Positions 35,469 through 45,684 of a stretch of DNA of 64,000 nt are shown piece after piece. Below the pieces are notes generated by a model. That model worked only from the letters and a program-made list of their open reading frames with translations, searched no databases and was not told the origin of the DNA. This DNA comes from Leeuwenhoekiella palythoae (GTDB lineage: Bacteria; Bacteroidota; Bacteroidia; Flavobacteriales; Flavobacteriaceae), in NCBI RefSeq assembly GCF_900130045.1, contig NZ_FQXT01000005.1, positions 1-64,000 of the forward strand, given 5' to 3'. Position 1 is the first letter of the stretch. Each line of letters begins with the position of its first letter. The position numbers and the translations under genes were made by a program.

Positions 35469-37703
35469 ATGAATAGACCATTACTCACGCACATCTTATT
35501 TCTCTGTTGCGCAATCGTTATCGCTAGTTGCAGCTCTAAAGAATTTGATGAATATTATGCTAGACCCGATGACCTTGAGGAGCCTATTTATCAACAATTA
35601 GAAGCTCGAGGAAATTTTACTGTGCTTACACAACTTATTGAAAAAGCCAATTACAAAGACATCTTAGGAAAAGCTGGTTACTGGACCATGATCGCCCCAA
35701 ACGATGAGGCTTTTGAGCGTTTCTTTCAAGAACAAGGTATCGCCAACGTTAGTGCAATCGATTCCGTCTTGGCAAACAAGATCGTTAGATACGCGCTTAT
35801 CTATAATGCCTTCAGAACAGAGCGTCTTTCAGACTATCAATCTAATACAGGCTGGGAAGAAGACAACGCATTTAGAAGAAGAACCGCCTATTATGATGGT
35901 TTTGAAGTCAAAACAGTAGATGGAAACGAAATCGTTGTCGCCGGTTCAAACCGGAATAACGCTCCTGACGGCGACCCTTACATTCCCGGGGATAACAACA
36001 ATAAGTACCTCACCTATTTTGTAGATGAATACATGACCGCCAATGGCTTAGGAGCCTTTGATTACAATTATTTCTTCCCAGGGCAATCGTATACAGGCTT
36101 TAATGTACTGGGTTCTTCGATGGTCAATGCTGATATTGTTGCAGAAAACGGGATCATTCACGAAGTTGATGAAGTCTCGCTTCCATTAATCAATCTCGAT
36201 CAAAAGCTTGAAACCAGCAGCGAATACAGCCTTTTTAGAAGTATCCTTGAGGACAATCTTGTAAACTATGTGTTTGATCAGGATGCGACCACTACCTATC
36301 AGAATTTTACTAGAAATACAGATCAGGTTTACATAAAAGTATATGATCCTGCGCTATCTTTTTCACCAAATAATGAAAACTACCTTAAAGAAGCAGACAA
36401 TGATGGGCAGAGCGATGCTTATACCATGTTTGTTCCTGAGAATAGCGTTTTACAGAGTTTTATTGATGAAGTCTTGCTCAAGAATTATGCATCGCTAGAC
36501 CTTCTCCCAAAATATGTTTTTGAGGATTTTGTGAATGCGCATATGGTACAAAATGCAGTCTGGCCTTCGCTGGTGGAAGCCTATAGTAATGCACTAGAAG
36601 AAGATATACGCATTGATTTAAGCACTGAAGTAAATGAAGCTCAAGTTTTGAGCAATGGCTTCTTCTATGGCACCAATAAGGTACAAGAGTCTAACTTATT
36701 TTTTAGTGTATATACTTCGGCGTATTTAGATCCTGAATTTACTTTAGCGACACGCTTGTATAATGATGGTTCAGGCTATCGCGAAATCATAAGCAATATC
36801 AATAGCAGATACACGCTGTTCCTGCCGTCTGATGATGTTCTTAGAGATTTAGGTTACGATTACAACATTAACCGTGAAGAATGGGTCTATACAAATCCTG
36901 CTACCGGAAACACCGTTGCAGGTACCATTGCCAGGTCTCGTTTGTTGCGCGTGCTTTATAACGGAATTATCCCTACGCCTAATGACGAACTTAATGACCT
37001 TTCCGGTTCTGGAATCATTCGTTCCGGTGATTTTGACCTTCCGGGAGAATACATTAAATGGGAAAACAATACGGTCTTTGCTGCCGGAAATGAGGTCTTA
37101 GGCAACCGAGTAAACATTATAGGATTTGAAGATCAGCGCAACGGCCGCACCTATTATATTGACAATTTACTGGAATTTAGTGAAGAAGCGCCCGGTTTAG
37201 ATATTATGCGCCTGGCGGAAGAACCTGATTCAGAATACAGCAATTTTTATAATTATCTGGAGAATTCTTTACTATATGATCCCGCTGCCGGAAGCATTAC
37301 CGGTGTTGAGCTGGGTACATCTTACACCTTTGTGGTACCCAATAATGCAGCTATTGAACAAGCAGTACGAGATGGTGTCCTACCGGGTGATTCCACCACG
37401 GGAATCCCTGACTTTAACCCTTCAAATGGAGGACAACAGGATCAGGTAGCAGACTTTATACGTTACCACATTCTTGCTACCCGAACTGCTTCAGACGATG
37501 GTTTGATCAGCGGCCAAATAGAAACTTTACGTAGAGACGGCATTGGAGAAAAAACCTATATCGGTTTAATAACCGGCCCTGGCGAATTGAGCTTCGTAGA
37601 TTCCGCAGGACGCATCGCCGATTATATTCCCAGCGCCAGCAACAACCTTGCAGATCGCAGTTTAATACACCTAGTAGATAACTACCTTTTATATACAGAA
37701 TAA
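35469..37703 (+). CDS. Lipoprotein with about four fasciclin (FAS1) domains
   Basis: A 744-residue lipoprotein (Cys21, IVIASC). FAS1-like units can be traced by their hydrophobic helix and the TxFxPxNxAF motif: about residues 40-235 (YWTMIAPNDEAFERFF, then GIIHEVDEV), 236-425 (SEYSLFRSILEDNLVNYVF), 425-590 (YTLFLPSDDVLRDLGY) and 590-744 (YTFVVPNNAAIEQAV, then SLIHLVDNYLL). The domains carry long insertions. FAS1 folds mediate adhesion and sometimes carbohydrate contact. It is separated from the next SusC gene by one base, so it heads a coupled operon. A surface glycan-binding role is inferred from position, not shown. Confidence 0.85.
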   Translation: MNRPLLTHILFLCCAIVIASCSSKEFDEYYARPDDLEEPIYQQLEARGNFTVLTQLIEKANYKDILGKAGYWTMIAPNDEAFERFFQEQGIANVSAIDSVLANKIVRYALIYNAFRTERLSDYQSNTGWEEDNAFRRRTAYYDGFEVKTVDGNEIVVAGSNRNNAPDGDPYIPGDNNNKYLTYFVDEYMTANGLGAFDYNYFFPGQSYTGFNVLGSSMVNADIVAENGIIHEVDEVSLPLINLDQKLETSSEYSLFRSILEDNLVNYVFDQDATTTYQNFTRNTDQVYIKVYDPALSFSPNNENYLKEADNDGQSDAYTMFVPENSVLQSFIDEVLLKNYASLDLLPKYVFEDFVNAHMVQNAVWPSLVEAYSNALEEDIRIDLSTEVNEAQVLSNGFFYGTNKVQESNLFFSVYTSAYLDPEFTLATRLYNDGSGYREIISNINSRYTLFLPSDDVLRDLGYDYNINREEWVYTNPATGNTVAGTIARSRLLRVLYNGIIPTPNDELNDLSGSGIIRSGDFDLPGEYIKWENNTVFAAGNEVLGNRVNIIGFEDQRNGRTYYIDNLLEFSEEAPGLDIMRLAEEPDSEYSNFYNYLENSLLYDPAAGSITGVELGTSYTFVVPNNAAIEQAVRDGVLPGDSTTGIPDFNPSNGGQQDQVADFIRYHILATRTASDDGLISGQIETLRRDGIGEKTYIGLITGPGELSFVDSAGRIADYIPSASNNLADRSLIHLVDNYLLYTE

Positions 37704-37704
37704 G

Positions 37705-40700
37705 ATGAGACAACTTTACACAACTATACATTATTGTTTCACCATAATCCTTTTTATTCTAGTAAGTAATCAAACGCTTGCTCAAGATGCCAATATGGTA
37801 GTTAGAGGTACTATTTTAGATAGCTCTAATAATCAACCCATACCCGGGGCAACGATTGCTGAACAAGATGCCGAAAACAGAACGGTAACCGGAGTCATTG
37901 CAGATTTTGACGGAAATTTTGCCATACGTGTAAAAAGCCGAAGCAATAAACTGGTTATTTCAACTTTAGGATACACTTCGCAAACGATACCGCTTTCAGG
38001 ACAATCCAGCTACACTATTAATCTTACGCCATCAGTAGATGAACTTGATGAAGTAATGATTAGTGTTGAAAAACCTACAGAAAGTGGACTCCTCGATATT
38101 TCAGAACGAAATATGACCACCAGTACTGTTACGGTAAAGGCGGCAGATGTAGAAAATACTCAGGCTGCTTCTATAGACGAAGCCTTGCAAGGGCGCGTTC
38201 CTGGTGTGGATATCACGGCAAACTCGGGGGATCCCGGAGCAGGAATGCAAATACGCATCCGTGGAACTTCATCTATCACCGGTTCGTCTGATCCACTCGT
38301 GGTTGTTGACGGAATGCCTTATGAGACTTCAATCCCTGAGGATTTTAACTTTGGCTCTGCTGACGAACAAGGCTATGCGGCATTATTAAATATCGCACCC
38401 TCAGATATTGAAAGTATTACCATACTTAAAGATGCGGCAGCTACAGCAATGTGGGGAGCACGTGCAGCAAGTGGGGTGCTTGTCATCAATACCAAACGGG
38501 GTTCTGTAGGTGCACCAAAAATCGGATACACTTTTACGGGTACTTTTATGAAGTTACCGCGTACCATACCTATGTTAAGCGGAGATCAATATTCTCAATT
38601 GATTCCTGAGGAATTTATGAATCGCAATGGTACGCCACTAAATACCCTTACTGTAAAAGAATTTCAATACGATCCTCAAGAGGTATATTTCTATAAAAAC
38701 TACGGTAATAATACAGATTGGGTTGATGCCATTTCGCAGACCGGTTTAACGGGAGAACACAATCTTTCTCTACAAGGTGGTGGTGAGAAAGCGCGCTACT
38801 ACACTTCAGTAGGTTATTACGATTCTAAAGGTGTAACTAAAGGAACCGCTTTTCAGCGTATTAATGGGCGTCTGAATTTAGATTATGTTGTTTCAGACAG
38901 AATAAGATTCAAGGCTGATATCGCTTACACACATACGGTTACAGACCGAAACTACGTTAACGGAACCAGCAGCGGAGACCGACTCAGAAGCGTCGCTTAT
39001 ACTAAAATGCCTAATATGAGCATCTATGAGTATGACGATGTAGGAGATCTTACTCCTAATTATTTCTCTCCTGCCCAAAATATTCAAGGCGCCTATAGCC
39101 GAACCTACAATCCTGTAGCAATGGCAGAATATGCGACCAACGAACAGACAGGAGAACGTATCGTACCGCATTTCAATCTAAAAGTAGATTTAATCCCACG
39201 CCGATTGATCTCGACTTTTGATCTGCAATTTGACTTCAACAGTACCAAGGCCAAAGCATTTTTACCACAAAATGCAACCGGAAGACCGTTTACAGAAACT
39301 GTGGTCAACCAAGCTTCTGATGCGGATGTAGATATTGCTAGTGTAACCTCAAAGACTAATCTTATTTACACACCGGAGATTGGCAAAGATCACTCGTTGC
39401 AAACGCTTTTATCTATTCAAACCAATGATTTTAGATACGAGTCTCACCAGGCACTGACTTCAAACACAGCGTCTTCATTGCTTACAGACCCGTCTGTTCC
39501 TTCCAGAACACAAAATGCGGAATTGCAACTTTATAATAACAATAGTCAGTCTCGCAACGTCGCTGCATTAGTAAATGCTCAATACAGTTTACTGGATCGT
39601 TATATTCTGAATGTAGGTGTACGTGGCGACGGAAATTCAAAATTTGGTCCGGGTAATCGCTATGCACTTTTCCCTTCTGTTTCTACGCGATGGAGAGTTT
39701 CGGGAGAGCCTTTTATGGATAACTATGATTTTATTGATGACTTGAGTTTTAGAGCCAGTTATGGTCAATCAGGTCGCGCACCGCGTTACGATTACCGCTA
39801 TTTTAATGTCTACGGAAACTTTAATTCTTCTTATTTAGGAATGAACGGGGTTTACCCACAAAACATTGAACTCGACAATCTACGTTGGGAAACCCTCACC
39901 GGGCAGAACATTGGTTTAAACCTACAAATGTTTAACCGAAGAATTATGCTTGATGTTGATGTCTATAAAAACCGAACAAAAGATCTGTTGTTCCAGAATG
40001 TAGATTTAACCACCGTATCGGGTTACAGCAGCCTTTCTGATCAAAACGTAGGTACTTTAGATAACCAAGGTTGGGAAGTAGGACTTTACACCACTCCTAT
40101 TAAAACAGATAAATGGAAGGTGGACTTCAACTTCAACATTGCGAGCAACCAGAATATCATTAGAGAAATTTCAGAATTCTACCCAAGCGAAAGCGGTAAT
40201 GTAGATCGTAATGGAGAGTTCAAGCGCTTTTTACAAACTGACAATCCTTTTGGTTCGTTTTACGGCTATCGCTTTAAAGGTGTGTATCCTGACTTAGAAT
40301 CCACGCAAGCGCGGGATGCTAATGGCAATGTGATCACCGGGCCTAATGGTGAAACGGTTTACATGCGCTTCAACTACCCTAATACAGATTATATTTTTCA
40401 ACCGGGAGACGCTATCTATGAAGACATCAATAAAGATGGAAACATAGACAGTAGAGATGTGGTTTATCTGGGCAATAGTAACCCAAAATTCACCGGCGGT
40501 TTTGGACCTTCTGTAACCTTTAATGATCAGTTTAAGCTGTTGTTGTTTTTCACCTATCGTCTGGATTATGACATCGTGAATGGTACTGATATGTTGACAA
40601 CCAATATGTACACGTATGACAATCAGAGTACTGCAGTACTGTCTAGATGGAGAAATCCGGGAGACCAGACCAATATGCCTCGCGCGGTGTACGGTGCCGG

Positions 40701-40983
40701 TTACAACTGGTTAGGTTCAGATCGTTATGTAGAAGATGCTTCTTTTGTGCGTTTCCGCTCTGCGACCTTCAGCTACAACTTTACAAAACCTTTTCTCAAA
40801 AAATGGAAACTTGATGACCTGCGCGTATATGTAACAGCAGACAACCTGCTCACATTTACTAATTATCGCGGTCAGGACCCTGAAGTGAATATGCGTGGTG
40901 GCGATCCTTTTGGAATTGCAATTGACTACTCAAGAACGCCTCCTACGCGCCGATTTACCTTAGGAATACAAACTCGATTTTAA
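37705..40983 (+). CDS. SusC/RagA TonB-dependent transporter (FAS1 locus, first)
   Basis: A 1092-residue SusC-like receptor with signal peptide (to about LAQDA), N-terminal carboxypeptidase-regulatory-like domain (RGTILDSSNNQPIPGATI) and plug with LQGRVPGVDIT, SDPLVVVDGMPYE and KDAAATAMWGARAASGVLVINTK. The barrel ends in RRFTLGIQTRF. The family linker is altered: DELDEVMISVEKP replaces the common VVVGYGT. It is nearly overlapping with the FAS1 gene upstream and paired with a SusD after 17 bases. The imported glycan is unknown. Confidence 0.95.
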   Translation: MRQLYTTIHYCFTIILFILVSNQTLAQDANMVVRGTILDSSNNQPIPGATIAEQDAENRTVTGVIADFDGNFAIRVKSRSNKLVISTLGYTSQTIPLSGQSSYTINLTPSVDELDEVMISVEKPTESGLLDISERNMTTSTVTVKAADVENTQAASIDEALQGRVPGVDITANSGDPGAGMQIRIRGTSSITGSSDPLVVVDGMPYETSIPEDFNFGSADEQGYAALLNIAPSDIESITILKDAAATAMWGARAASGVLVINTKRGSVGAPKIGYTFTGTFMKLPRTIPMLSGDQYSQLIPEEFMNRNGTPLNTLTVKEFQYDPQEVYFYKNYGNNTDWVDAISQTGLTGEHNLSLQGGGEKARYYTSVGYYDSKGVTKGTAFQRINGRLNLDYVVSDRIRFKADIAYTHTVTDRNYVNGTSSGDRLRSVAYTKMPNMSIYEYDDVGDLTPNYFSPAQNIQGAYSRTYNPVAMAEYATNEQTGERIVPHFNLKVDLIPRRLISTFDLQFDFNSTKAKAFLPQNATGRPFTETVVNQASDADVDIASVTSKTNLIYTPEIGKDHSLQTLLSIQTNDFRYESHQALTSNTASSLLTDPSVPSRTQNAELQLYNNNSQSRNVAALVNAQYSLLDRYILNVGVRGDGNSKFGPGNRYALFPSVSTRWRVSGEPFMDNYDFIDDLSFRASYGQSGRAPRYDYRYFNVYGNFNSSYLGMNGVYPQNIELDNLRWETLTGQNIGLNLQMFNRRIMLDVDVYKNRTKDLLFQNVDLTTVSGYSSLSDQNVGTLDNQGWEVGLYTTPIKTDKWKVDFNFNIASNQNIIREISEFYPSESGNVDRNGEFKRFLQTDNPFGSFYGYRFKGVYPDLESTQARDANGNVITGPNGETVYMRFNYPNTDYIFQPGDAIYEDINKDGNIDSRDVVYLGNSNPKFTGGFGPSVTFNDQFKLLLFFTYRLDYDIVNGTDMLTTNMYTYDNQSTAVLSRWRNPGDQTNMPRAVYGAGYNWLGSDRYVEDASFVRFRSATFSYNFTKPFLKKWKLDDLRVYVTADNLLTFTNYRGQDPEVNMRGGDPFGIAIDYSRTPPTRRFTLGIQTRF

Positions 40984-41000
40984 TTAGAACAATCATATCT

Positions 41001-42494
41001 ATGCAAACAAGAATTACACATATACTCGCTATCCTTCTTGCAGCATTAAGTCTGTCTTGTGATAGTTATTTAGACCTCAGACCTGAGAATGGTACTGTAC
41101 GCCAAGAATTCTGGCAAACTAAAGAAGATGTTCAGGCAGCAGTGATAGGCATTTATTCTGCAATGCTGAACACACCGCCATCAGAAAGCGATCTAACGCT
41201 CGCTGAATATTTATTTATGTACGGCGAATTACGCGGAGGAATGGTGAGTCCGGCTGCTTTTACTTCAAACGATCAAAGCGATATCATAACCACAAATATT
41301 TTACCGTCAAACAGTATTACGACCTGGTCTCAATTTTATCGCATTATCAACTATTGTAATACGGTGATCGATCTTGCACCAGACGTGCTTGAGGAAGACC
41401 CAACACTCACACAAGAGCAACTCAACAATTATTTATCTGAAGCTTTGGCGATACGTGCTTACTTATATTTCACGCTAGCGAAATCGTTTAAAGATGTACC
41501 GCTTAAACTTGACGCCACCTTGTCTGATGGAGATAATTTCCAACTTGAAACCACTCCACAAGATCAAATTTTTGCGCAAGTGCTTGTTGATCTTAACGAT
41601 GCAGAGCGCCTAAGTGTTGAAGATTATGGCAACACGCCTGAAAACAAAGGCCGCATTACAAAATTTGCCATCAATGCGATGCAGGCAGATCTACACCTGT
41701 GGTTAGAAAATTATGATGAGGCTTTAGTCGCTGCTGATAAGATCATCAACTCAGGACAATTTGAATTGATAGATGCGAGTCCGCAATGGTTTACCACGGT
41801 TTTTGCCTTAGGCAATTCTACCGAGAGCATTTTTGAACTTCAATACACACCAGAAAATCGCGGTCCGTTTTACGGAATCTTTTTACAACAGCCTCAATAT
41901 CTGGCCGCTCCTGCGGTGCTGGAAGAAGTATTTGGGGTAGACTTCGATGAGCCTGAAAACAAAGACGTGCGCGGCGAACGTGCATCACTGGTTCCGGGAA
42001 CCAATGAAATTTACAAATTCACCGGTCTTAACGAAGACCAGCGCAAAGCTTTACAAGAATCAGACACGCACTGGTTTGTTTACAGATATTCTGATGCTCT
42101 ATTGATGAAAGCTGAAGCCCTCAACGAATTAGGAAGAGGCGCCGAAGCGATCAGTATTATTGAAGATCTCAGAGAAAAAAGAGCTGCCATAGCGCAAACG
42201 CAAGAACAGGTTTCGCCTCAGGATCAAGATGGGATAAGGCGTTATATTCTGGCAGAACGTGCGCGCGAATTTGCCTTTGAAGGAAAACGCTGGTTTGATG
42301 TATTGCGTAACGCGCGTAAGAACAACTACGCCTATTTAGACATCTTACTTGGTGTGGCGCTGCGCAGCGCTCCTGCCAACCAACAGCAAAGTATTCTTGC
42401 AAAACTTCAGGATCCTAACAGCCACTATTTACCTATAAATACGTTTGAGCTGTACACTAATAAAGCACTCACACAGAATCCATTCTACAAATAA
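41001..42494 (+). CDS. SusD/RagB lipoprotein (FAS1 locus, first)
   Basis: A 497-residue SusD-like lipoprotein (signal to Cys20, ALSLSC). It starts DSYLDLRPENGTVRQEFWQTKEDVQAAVIGIYSAM. The TPR-type core has ALAIRAYLYFTLAKSFKDVPL, and the C-terminal signature is YILAERAREFAFEGKRWFDVLR. It forms the lid of the preceding SusC. It is followed after nine bases by a second FAS1 lipoprotein gene, where a surface glycan-binding protein gene would often lie. Confidence 0.94.
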   Translation: MQTRITHILAILLAALSLSCDSYLDLRPENGTVRQEFWQTKEDVQAAVIGIYSAMLNTPPSESDLTLAEYLFMYGELRGGMVSPAAFTSNDQSDIITTNILPSNSITTWSQFYRIINYCNTVIDLAPDVLEEDPTLTQEQLNNYLSEALAIRAYLYFTLAKSFKDVPLKLDATLSDGDNFQLETTPQDQIFAQVLVDLNDAERLSVEDYGNTPENKGRITKFAINAMQADLHLWLENYDEALVAADKIINSGQFELIDASPQWFTTVFALGNSTESIFELQYTPENRGPFYGIFLQQPQYLAAPAVLEEVFGVDFDEPENKDVRGERASLVPGTNEIYKFTGLNEDQRKALQESDTHWFVYRYSDALLMKAEALNELGRGAEAISIIEDLREKRAAIAQTQEQVSPQDQDGIRRYILAERAREFAFEGKRWFDVLRNARKNNYAYLDILLGVALRSAPANQQQSILAKLQDPNSHYLPINTFELYTNKALTQNPFYK

Positions 42495-42503
42495 TATCAA
42501 GCT

Positions 42504-44195
42504 ATGAAAACACATTTAAAAGGGTTCAAACTTACATCAGTCTTCATACTTATAGCTTTAGCTAGTATGGTTTTTGGGTGTACTCAAGAAAAATATAAGG
42601 AGTCTACAGATGAGACTCTAAATATCACAGAATTTCTAAGAGCCAACGAAGAGGAGTATTCACTATTCCTTGAGATTTTAGAAGTGACAGACTACGCTTC
42701 TTTTATGAATACCTATGGGACCTATACCCTATTTCTTCCTACCAATGCTGCCATTGAAGGCTTTTTAGGAGATGTAGGCGCAGGAAGTATATCAGATGTT
42801 CCGCTTGAAGATTTACAAGAGCTTGCTAAGCTGCACATACTTTCTGATGTTGTGACCACTGTTGAATTTAATGATGGAAAAATCGCAACGCCAAGCCTGC
42901 AAGGTCAATTTTTGATCACCGGTGCTTCTAATATTAATGGCGAATCAAGTATAACCATAAACAAAGATTCGCGCATTATCACGTCAAATCTTGAAGTAGG
43001 TAATGGGGTGATTCACGTGATTGACAAGGCGCTTCGTGTTGCTGATAAAACACTGGCTGAAACCATTGATGCAGACCCGGAATTATCATTATTTGCTGAA
43101 GCGGTACGCGAAACAGGGTGGTATGATGTTTTAGATCAGCCGGTCACTTATGACCAAGACAGTATTTCAAGCCACGTTAGCGTTTTGGCACAAACCAATG
43201 CGATTTTTCAAGAGGCCGGCTTAAATTCTATCGAAGATTTAAAAGCACGTTACAGCCACCTTGACGATCCTACTAATCCAGAAGATAGTTTAAACCTATT
43301 TGTGGCCTACCGCATAATTCCTGAGTTAGATTACTTGGCAGATCTTGCGGTAAAGTCAGTGGTTCTCACTAAAGCTCCTTTAGAAGTAATCAGTGTAAAA
43401 CTCGCTAGTGATTCTTTATTACTCAATGAGGAAACCTTCAACGGTATTTTTGAACCGGGCGTTCAGATTAATAGAGCGCAAAGTGATATCACGGCGTCTA
43501 ACGGTGTGTTGCACTATGTAAATGATAATTTCTTTATTAAAAAACGTTTTCCGGCCCCTGTATATTTTGATGTTGCAGATCAACCGGAATACAGACAACT
43601 AAGTGCCGTTTTTAGAAAACCGGGTAACTATGCCGAGTTGGCAAGATCAGAATTATCTGAAGTAACCTGGGAAGGTAATGAAGCCTTTAAAATGGGGTAT
43701 CTGGCCGCTGCCACTGGTGATGGAGCGCAGCTTTCTCAGGCTTGGCACGGTGATGTTGTAGAGCTTTTAAGACACAGAACCGGAGTGATCAACAATCTGG
43801 CTTTTACCACACCTGTGATCATAAAAGGACGCTACAAAATTTGGGTTTCCTATCGTCAAAATGCTCGTGCATCAAGTTCTGTAAGAGTATTGTTTAACGG
43901 CGAAGCATTACCACGCCTGATCAATTTTACCGAATATGGTAATACCGAGCTTCCTGAGCGTGTCCTGGAATCTCAGGGATATAAGCGTCACTTGAGTGTT
44001 ACCACCAGCAGATTTAATTCGCGATTAGCTGGTATTGTTGAAGTGCCTACCACAGGAAGACACACCATTACTTTGGAGTCGCTTGCTTATGCCGGGGGAC
44101 AATCTTGGATTGATGTTATCGAATTCAGGCCTGTAGATATGGATCAGCTGTATCCAAAATTTGAAGCAGGAGGCGACGGACTCATTTATGAATAA
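42504..44195 (+). CDS. FAS1-domain lipoprotein with C-terminal beta-sandwich module
   Basis: A 563-residue lipoprotein (Cys26, SMVFGC). Two FAS1 units are seen at about residues 40-180 (GTYTLFLPTNAAIEGFL, GNGVIHVIDKALRV) and 185-355 (ending SNGVLHYVNDNFFI). Residues 365-563 form a separate beta-rich module with KIWVSYRQNARASSSVRVLF, TTGRHTITLESL and the closing QSWIDVIEFRPV. That layout resembles galactose-binding-like carbohydrate modules. It lies directly after SusD and may be the surface glycan-binding protein of the first pair. Confidence 0.82.
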   Translation: MKTHLKGFKLTSVFILIALASMVFGCTQEKYKESTDETLNITEFLRANEEEYSLFLEILEVTDYASFMNTYGTYTLFLPTNAAIEGFLGDVGAGSISDVPLEDLQELAKLHILSDVVTTVEFNDGKIATPSLQGQFLITGASNINGESSITINKDSRIITSNLEVGNGVIHVIDKALRVADKTLAETIDADPELSLFAEAVRETGWYDVLDQPVTYDQDSISSHVSVLAQTNAIFQEAGLNSIEDLKARYSHLDDPTNPEDSLNLFVAYRIIPELDYLADLAVKSVVLTKAPLEVISVKLASDSLLLNEETFNGIFEPGVQINRAQSDITASNGVLHYVNDNFFIKKRFPAPVYFDVADQPEYRQLSAVFRKPGNYAELARSELSEVTWEGNEAFKMGYLAAATGDGAQLSQAWHGDVVELLRHRTGVINNLAFTTPVIIKGRYKIWVSYRQNARASSSVRVLFNGEALPRLINFTEYGNTELPERVLESQGYKRHLSVTTSRFNSRLAGIVEVPTTGRHTITLESLAYAGGQSWIDVIEFRPVDMDQLYPKFEAGGDGLIYE

Positions 44196-44226
44196 AATCA
44201 AACACACTAAACAATTCCATAAAAGG

Positions 44227-45684
44227 ATGATCTATCTAAATAAACATACACGCATTTTTACTGCCGGCATCGCCCTTCTGGCAATGCTGTCGTGCTCTGA
44301 TCCGTGGGAAGAACATAGCGCTACAACTGATGTAAATCTAAATTCTACTTTAAATCAACGTATTACTGCTACCGCAGAAACTTCAGAATTTGGTGCGCTT
44401 TTAGAAGAAACCGGTTATGATAAAGTTCTGGCAGGTTCTAAAACCTACACGGTTTGGGCGCCTACTAATGAAGCGATGGCAACTATTGAAGCAGATGCAT
44501 TGGCTGACGCTTCGGCTAAAAAGCTTTTTATTGAAAATCATATTGCGCTTACTGCCTTCTCATCGGTTACTGAAGTAGACACCTTAACGGTGCAAATGCT
44601 TTCGCACAAGTATTTAGAATTTAAAAATGGATCTGTAATGGCTGATGCCGATGTCGTTACCGCAGATCAATATGCTTCAAATGGCTTATTTCACATAATT
44701 GATAAAGCTTTAGTGCCTAAACAAAATATTTGGGAATATTTAAACACTGATGCTTCGGCATATGCTATGAGCTCCTTTTTGATTGACCTTAATGAATTTA
44801 ACCTATATCAAAGCGATAGCACTGCAAAAGCAACCGCAGCACTTATGCCTGAACTCTTTTCAGATTCTTTGACCAATTCGTTTTTCACCAATGTTTACAA
44901 CCTCAACAATGAGCAGAATAAGTATACCTTTTTCTTGATGGAAGATGAAGCCTATCAAAGCGAAGTTCAAAAGCTCGAACCTTATTTGATAAAAAGCAAC
45001 GAAGATTCTACCACTACCTATGCCAGCTATTTCACTGTACGGGACTTGGCATTTCACAAAGCAATTGCTCGTCAAAATTTGCCAGATACACTCACTTCAA
45101 AGTTTGGTGTTAAAGTCCCTATAGATACAAATGCTATAGTTGAAGAAGTGCAGTTGAGTAATGGAATTGTATATGTTATGCGCAGTTTAGATGTGCCTTT
45201 AGAGACCCGTTTGCTGACTACGCTAATTGAAGGTGAAGAACCATCAGGTTTTAGTCAAGGTGATAAACGTGGAAACACCTATTATCGCGAAAAAGAGGAT
45301 CCTGACGGAGAACTGTTTTATGACATCATGGTGCAAAACCACGAAGTGCCGCTGTTCTCAATCTACTATAATGCTAACAATCTTTATAGCACGACTTACG
45401 AGGTTTACTGGCGTGCGATCAATGATATACAATCTAACACGTTTCAACAACGCTTAAGGTTTGGCGGCACTATTCAAGAAGATGGTACGGTGACAGATCC
45501 TATTGCTACCCTTGATTATACTGATGTTCCTCCTAATACCTATGAGGAGATTTATATTGGCGAATTCACTCTAGACCAGGCCGGAATGCTTGACCTGATC
45601 TCACTGATTGCTACCAACACAAGCTCTACAGGTGCTAATACCCTGACTTTAGATTATTTAAAACTAGTGCCCGTAATTAAGTAA
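44227..45684 (+). CDS. FAS1-domain lipoprotein, second surface partner
   Basis: A lipoprotein of about 485 residues with two FAS1 units (SKTYTVWAPTNEAMATI, NGLFHIIDKAL; then a more divergent unit with NKYTFFLMEDEAYQSEV and NGIVYVMRSL). The C-terminal beta-rich module (about 365-485) ends in LTLDYLKLVPV, like the preceding protein's IDVIEF. Start choice: ATG at 44227 gives a normal lipoprotein signal (Cys23, LAMLSC). ATGs at 44161 and 44188 are in frame but would overlap the upstream gene. Its stop overlaps the next SusC start as TAATG, so it is coupled to the second pair. Confidence 0.82.
   Translation: MIYLNKHTRIFTAGIALLAMLSCSDPWEEHSATTDVNLNSTLNQRITATAETSEFGALLEETGYDKVLAGSKTYTVWAPTNEAMATIEADALADASAKKLFIENHIALTAFSSVTEVDTLTVQMLSHKYLEFKNGSVMADADVVTADQYASNGLFHIIDKALVPKQNIWEYLNTDASAYAMSSFLIDLNEFNLYQSDSTAKATAALMPELFSDSLTNSFFTNVYNLNNEQNKYTFFLMEDEAYQSEVQKLEPYLIKSNEDSTTTYASYFTVRDLAFHKAIARQNLPDTLTSKFGVKVPIDTNAIVEEVQLSNGIVYVMRSLDVPLETRLLTTLIEGEEPSGFSQGDKRGNTYYREKEDPDGELFYDIMVQNHEVPLFSIYYNANNLYSTTYEVYWRAINDIQSNTFQQRLRFGGTIQEDGTVTDPIATLDYTDVPPNTYEEIYIGEFTLDQAGMLDLISLIATNTSSTGANTLTLDYLKLVPVIK

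Noticed and set aside
39105-39308. Minus-strand open frames within the susC genes
   Set aside because: They are antisense shadows of conserved SusC coding sequence, with no domain, signal or intergenic support.
44161-44226. Upstream starts for the third FAS1 protein
   Set aside because: ATGs at 44161 and 44188 overlap the preceding coding sequence and lengthen the signal peptide beyond normal; 44227 gives a standard lipoprotein signal.
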